Assembly (NCBI GenBank): GCA_963920765.1
Contig: OY987243.1
Span: forward strand, 24,361,419-24,425,418
Length of the DNA stretch: 64,000 nucleotides
Direction: 5' to 3'
From: Ulota crispa
Lineage: Eukaryota > Streptophyta > Bryopsida > Orthotrichales > Orthotrichaceae
The notes beneath the pieces are model-generated. The model was not told the origin of the DNA. It did not search any database and saw nothing but the letters and a program-made list of their open reading frames with translations. A program made the position numbers and the translations under genes. Positions within the stretch are counted from its first letter, which is position 1. Each line of letters begins with the position of its first letter. Shown in pieces: positions 58,348 through 64,000 of this stretch.

Positions 58348-61300
58348 ATGCAGGACCTGTTGGATGCACAGATTCCGGCAGTGGTCTTGATCCCGTTGCT
58401 CATAGGCTGCTTTGCTCTATGGCGCTGCTCGCAGTGGATCGTTCAATCAAATGAGGTCCGCAGGACCGAGCTCTTCAGGCTCTCTCGAAAAGCGCAAGAG
58501 GAGCAAGACAGACTGGAAAGAGACCACGAACATGGTTACGGCAGTCACCAGGAGTACCTTCGTCAAAGGCAAGGTATTCGACCGAGGCAGATGGATGATT
58601 ACAGAGTTATATACCGAAGCCAGCCTTTTTCTGGATATGACTATCCCAGGCAAGCGCAAGTGGAGCAGGATTATAGATATTTCGATAATTATGATTATCG
58701 CAGGAGGGAAGACGAGGAAACTGCGCGACGGAGACGTTTGGCTGAGGAATGGAGACAAGCTGAGGAGGAGGAGTATCGCAACAAACAAGCTAAAGAACTC
58801 GCTTGGATAAAACAGGCTGAGGCGGATAAGATTCGAAGGAAGTTAGCTCAGGACGAGGAGGAACGTAGACACAGGGCAGCCGCTGATGCAGACATTAGGA
58901 TGAGACTTTCTGAAGAGACAGAGAAAAGAAGGATTGCTGCTGAGGAAGAACTTAGAAGAATACAAGCTCAGGAAGAGGAAAGGAAACAGAGACAAATCGC
59001 CGTGGATGAGAGTATTAAGAGAGCTGAGGCAGAAGCTCAAGCCAAAAAAATGGCTGAGGAAGACGAGATTAGGAAAAAGAGAGCAGCAGATGAAATTACT
59101 CAAAAAGGATCACAATACGACGTTGGTGGACAAGTTGAGGCGAAAGTGCGTGCTACTTCGAAGAGTACGTGCATTGTTTGTCAGTTTCCAACGAAACGGA
59201 GATGCGCCAAATGCAAGGGTGTGTTTTACTGGTAATTCTTGTTCTCGCAATACTAATCCTAGTTTCAACGCCCACAGAATCTCATTGTCGAATTTTGAAG
59301 AGGTCTGTAATCTGGTTAATACAACAGTTAATGTTTATGTTTCTTGCTTAAAACGTTAACCATTTTTGTCATGTGCACTGCTAGTCCTCTCGAACTATCT
59401 TCTTCTCGGTTGTGAAGTTTTTTAGTTTTGAAGAATGGCAACATCTATAACATCTTGAGAGTACGTGGGATCGTACCTGAGTATTCATTTACTCTGAAAT
59501 GTTCCGGTGCTGGTCTGTGATAGAGCTGTGTTCCGTTCTTTGTCCTTTTGAAAAATTGCCCTTTGCTTGGTTCCCTCTGAAGCTATTGTGTGTTTTTAGC
59601 TCTCGAGAATGCCAATCTCAACACTGGCATGGAGGGCACAAGTTTGAGTGTCGTACACTTCAAGCCTGTAGCAGCCCTGCAAGCTCTGAGGGTGGTCGGA
59701 GACTTTCTGACCTTCTTAGTCCAAGGAGTACAAGAAGTGACATGGGGTCCGATGAAATGGCAGCATCACCGTTTTTGCCTGCTATTTCCCCTACACTCGC
59801 TTACGAGCCACCTACCGTTTCATATTCTGCTCCAGTTTCTCCCTTATCTAGATCGTTGCTGAAGACGTCCTCAACCTTGTCAGCAGACGGACGCCGCTTG
59901 AAACCTAAGAAGGTATGTTCGATAAGGGTATTGCACTATTTTGTTTGTAAGGCTCTGCTTTGTATTTGCTTTGACATCTGCGGGCGACCAGCTCTTTGAT
60001 TTTTAAAAAGAGGCGTGGTGCGCAGTTAAGGTGGGCGGATTAAGCAGGTGGCTTGGATTCCAACTGTAAAATATTGCATCTTGCATGAGGTAAAGGAGCA
60101 GTTCCATGTCAGTGGTGATGCTTCCTTTATTGTTTACACATATCCGTCATGAAACTCAATGCGTGGACATGTTCGTTTGCTACGACTTGATTGTCATTTA
60201 CACTCCCGTGGTGTATGCAGGTGTCTTCTCTACTGCTAGTGAATTTTAGTTAGCCTAGGAAAATCATAAGCGCCAGATATAGACTTGCTAATAGAGAGTC
60301 TTGATCGTTGTACTCGGTCGCTCGCCACCGTATTTTCTGTTCTGATCTACCTTTTCGATTATGATACTTGTGATGTGGTATAGGATTTAAGGAATCTGGT
60401 CTTTGTTTTGGAGATCTATAACGATTTTCTGAAATGGCGTCATTGTACGGAGATTCTCTGTGATACTCATTCACAAATAATCTGTATCTGCTCTAACCTG
60501 CGTGCACTCTACTGTGGGCGCACTTCTGCTGCTTATGTTAGTGGAAGGTCGATCTGGGCATCTTATGGATACCCTCTTGCAATTAATACCTACATTTCTC
60601 CTCTCGGTTTAAAGATCTCCGTTGTGTTCTTGTTTTACAGGCGTCATTCTCCTATGACGACTTTGTAGAGCTGTTTGACTGGGATATTAAGTTTATTCCC
60701 TGTGGCCTATTCAATTGTGGAAACAGGTGCTTCTGAATTTTCAAGTTTTCGTGAATTTGAATATGCACCTATCAGAGATTTTTCCAGAGTTTGTTGATAT
60801 TACTGTTGTTGTTAGTGAAATAAAAGGTATCAAAGGGCTTCTTAGCTCTGGTTGTAGTGTGCAACATTGTGTTAGTAATGTTAGAAAGGAAGGGTGTGAG
60901 GTTGTGTAATACTGGGTTTAACGGTTTTTAATGGCGGCATTGTCTTTTGCAGCTGCTTCGCTAACGCTGTCTTACAATGTCTTACATACACACAGCCTTT
61001 GGTTGCTTATCTACTCAGAGGGGATCACCGTCGATATTGTAAGCGTCTCGTTCCAAGTCGTTTGATCTCTTGAACTTCTCCGAGCTCTCAGTTGTGTAGT
61101 CGTGTGGTCTTTTTCTTTTTGTGATTGACGTTCTGCTTATATTGATGTTTAATCCTGAATTGTCATTGTTTTCTTTTTTATGCAGGTAAGAATAGCGGTT
61201 GGTGTTTTATGTGTTCCTTGGAAGAACATGCTGTTAAAGTGCAGCAGAACAGATCGCCCTTTTCCCCAGTGGACATAGTTTCACATGTTAGAAATATCGG

Positions 61301-63765
61301 TAAAGGTCTTAGTTTCGGCAAGCAAGAAGACGCTCATGAATTTATGAGGTTAGTTCTACCAATACATTGTTTTCGGTTTTGAAATGTGTGAATAACTCGC
61401 TTTTCAATATTCATCAACACTCCCGCACGGAAAACTGAGAAAAAAGATGGAGTTTTTCCTACGACAATTTCTTCTAGTCTGCTAAGTGAGCAGTACCGGT
61501 ACGTACATTCTGGAGCTTCTGACTTAGATTACATGTACGGTTCTGGCCCTCTTTTAACAACTCGATTCTTGGATGTAACAGCTACGCTATTCACTTGCTG
61601 CAATCTATTTGTCTTGATGAAGTTGGTGGAGAGAAGACTGTAGATGGTTCTTCTCAGGAAGCTACCCTTATACATCATATATTTGGTGGGCTATTGCAAT
61701 CACAGGTAGCTGCTTTCTTGCTTCCCGGATGCTATTACTAAAGCAATGATGTCATATCAGGTTTTTGTTTGATTTCTTGTAATTAAATATTTAACTTTGA
61801 TTTGGAGGCTTACAAGGATGAGGTGACTTTGAGCAAAAAATAAATGTGTTTGGATATAGTACTCATTAAGCTCACGACAGGGTGATAAATTTTTTGGCCC
61901 TACTTTTGGTATCGGAGGTTTCTTATTTCGGACTTCTACGTGGGACCATGTGTGTCTAGAGTACTATGTTCATTTATTTTGGGGTTAGTGAGACCGTCAA
62001 CTGCTAGAAGATGGTCGCTATTGGGCACTGATGCATTCTCTTTCATGAAATTTATATGTTTTTCTCCGCTCATGTGTGTGGCTATTCTGATATCGAAATA
62101 TGCGCCTCGATAGAATTCTAGCATTTTGTAATAAAGTAGAGCGACGAACGTGGATTGTGACAGTAGCGTGGGCTATTGAACTGGTTTGCAGGTGAAGTGT
62201 ATGGAGTGCCGTCACCAGTCTAATATATATGAAATCACGATGGATCTTGCAGTGGAGATTCAAGGGAATGTTGGATCGCTAGAGGACGCTCTTAGACAAT
62301 TTACAACTCCTGAATTATTGGAAGGCGAGAACAAGTACAAGTGTGACCGGTTTGTCTTCTGCCTTCTTACGTTGTATTTCGGTTGAGGAAGTGAGGAACG
62401 AAGTGTTTACTGAACGAGGTTGTTCAGATAAGTATTTACAGATGTCACCGACAAAATTTGATCAAATACTTTTAGGATATTTTAGTGTATCTTTATGAAG
62501 TGCTAAGTTAGGTGGAGTGCTTAGTTCTGATGTGTCCAATTCAAACAGGTGTAATACATACGTGGAAGCTCGCAAGCAGATAACTATCCACGAAGCGCCC
62601 AACATCCTCATTGTTACGCTTAAGCGATTCAAGGTAGGGCTCAATCTGCCATGTATGTCTAGCGAATAATTCTGTCGTTGCAGTTGAATTTCTTTCTTTT
62701 TCTTTTACGCTGTCCTTTCCAGTTTAAATCTTAATCTGCAGATATGTTCTCAATTTTTAGATGCACATCACTTCAGCTTGCTTTAGTCCGTAAAGGCCTA
62801 AGTTGCTCATTCTACGTCTCAATTTTCACAATTATCACAAAGTCCGATCATAAGATCTTGGGCAAAGACCCTTCAAAAATATCGAATTTTCTAACGTCAT
62901 CGTTTAATCCGTGAAATCTATTGCCAAGACATAAAACCTGTGCTAATAGAAAGTTATGCAGTATTAAATTTTATATTGTTTATATTGTATAATTTGTAGC
63001 ATCTGAATTCAAACACTTTATTACTAGATATTTTGATGTGTTATAGTTATATTGGTTTGTATACACTAGAACCTCTCTAAATTAAACATGCTAGGACTAG
63101 GGGATGTGTTCAACTTAGAGAGGTCTTTAATTTAGACAGGTTCTACTGTAGTATAGAAGGAAAGCATCTCTTGGTAAATTTCTTAGCTTAATATGATTGG
63201 CACGTCAAAACCTCAGAAAAGGTCTTCGTCTTTACGGATTTAATATTTGATAACTTGCAATCTTCTATTTAAATAAAAAAATAAAATGGTTTTAGATGTG
63301 AAAGGCGTTTGTCAATCTATATCTTTTCTCTTGGTCCTTTAGAGTTTAGTAACTAATTGGTTTTTTGTAATCTTCTCTTGGCATCGTCACTAAAACAGGA
63401 CCTGTATTACCTCGAATGAACCTTGGCTGGAGCTTTTCACTGTATTATTTTCGGGATCGTCACTGATTATTTTGTTACTGTAGACTGAGTTTCTGTCATG
63501 TGTATTTTCAAATGTAGTTGGGTAAGATTTTTACTTGTCCTTGCAGAGTGGCAAATTTGGAAAGCTGAACAAGCGTATAACATTTCCTGAAGTTCTGGAC
63601 ATGGCTTCGTATATGAGTGAGGACGGAGACAAGCCTCCTCTGTACTCTCTTTATGCTATTGTTGTTCATGTGGACGTGGATGATTCGAATGCCACATATT
63701 ATGGACATTACATATGCCTGGTGAAGAATCCCAACGGCTGTTGGTATCGAGTTGACGACTCAAAG
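58348..63765 (+). CDS. MYND-finger ubiquitin-specific protease (UBP15-19 group), 3'-partial
   Basis: A deubiquitinase that removes ubiquitin from proteins; Arabidopsis UBP15-19 act in organ size, salt response and development. Exons: 58348-59231, 59600-59912, 60641-60726, 60953-61038, 61186-61348, 61582-61705, 62192-62349, 62549-62633 and 63547-63765. Phases close to 706 residues so far. An N-terminal membrane segment ([15 protein letters not shown], ~11-25) is followed by a charged coiled coil (~45-265). A complete MYND finger has ligands C275, C278, C286, C289, C295, C299, H308 and C312. The USP domain starts ~405: the Cys box [18 protein letters not shown] has C429 as nucleophile, QEDAHEFMR follows, zinc-site CxxC pairs are present, and the His box YYGHYICLV (H687) is followed by YRVDDS. 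The last USP exon or exons lie beyond the window. The call is firm; the long coiled coil is unusual for the family. Confidence 0.93.
63066..63155. mobile_element. Family G short TIR element in UBP intron 8
   Basis: actagaacctctctaaatta at the left and aatttagacaggttctact at the right form an imperfect foldback of about 90 bp. Same terminus as the element in BIN4 intron 6. Confidence 0.55.
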
Positions 63766-64000
63766 GTATCTCATACAAGAATGTGCATGTTGTTTGAGTG
63801 AGGTCATGCGTGATGCACCATAAGTGCAGAACCTTTCACAAGATATCATAGGGCAATGCGAAATTTAATAGTTCTGTCACTTGCTGTTTGAGGAAAGGAG
63901 ACTGAAGCTTGTTAGTTCACTTATTTTTTCAACTTCTCTTTTCATTGTTAAGAAGGAGATGTTGAGCCCTTGTAATGTAAAAATTGAAGATACAGGAATA

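Noticed and set aside
58412..59359. Alternative + and - strand frames over UBP exon 1
   Set aside because: They arise from the repetitive charged coiled-coil codons in other frames. The chosen frame continues through MYND and USP exons.

Overview
This window is nuclear DNA of a land plant. It holds five spliced protein genes with GT-AG introns, and all belong to plant families: an SKU5-similar (SKS) multicopper-oxidase-like protein, an FPA-like SPOC/RRM protein, a protein with ubiquitin-like domains, a BIN4-like topoisomerase VI accessory subunit, and a MYND-finger ubiquitin protease of the UBP15-19 group. The spacers and introns are AT-rich and packed with short terminal-inverted-repeat (TIR) elements. 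A non-seed plant, perhaps a moss, is my best guess from the feel of the leaders and the divergence of the proteins. That guess is weak. There is no rRNA, tRNA or CRISPR signal that I can support.

Layout. 1-7.1 kb: 3' part of an SKS gene on the + strand, five exons, with recognisable repeat elements in its introns. 7.2-17.1 kb: gene-free DNA with MITEs (CACTA-like, Stowaway-like, Mutator-like, TTAA-flanked). 17.1-19.5 kb: unique sequence of gene-like composition, probably the 3' UTR of the next gene. 19.46-25.74 kb: FPA-like gene on the - strand, seven coding exons plus a 5'-UTR exon. 25.8-27.9 kb: a tandem array of one MITE family lying against the FPA promoter. 28-33 kb: repeats, including a ~0.95 kb foldback and a 1.27 kb mariner-like element with a Tourist-like MITE nested inside. 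33.3-38.6 kb: the ubiquitin-like-domain gene on the + strand, with a duplicated leader. 39.5-44 kb: repeats. 44.3-49.3 kb: BIN4-like gene on the - strand, nine exons. 49.5-58 kb: repeats, a 15-bp minisatellite and three GC-richer tandem copies before the last gene. 58.35 kb to the end: UBP gene on the + strand, nine exons, continuing past the window.

The genes have unrelated jobs and are not an operon: cell-wall or apoplastic protein (SKS), mRNA 3'-end choice (FPA), endoreduplication and DNA topology (BIN4), and ubiquitin biology (the UBL protein and the UBP protease). The exon models were built by matching protein frames to splice phases. All phases close, which is strong internal support. 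Most repeat names are inferences from terminal repeats and target-site duplications (TSDs) alone. The items most worth following are the UBL protein, the coiled-coil insertion in the UBP, the MITE array at the FPA promoter, the duplicated leader of the UBL gene, and a decayed 15-bp repeat that reads as pentapeptide repeats on the - strand.
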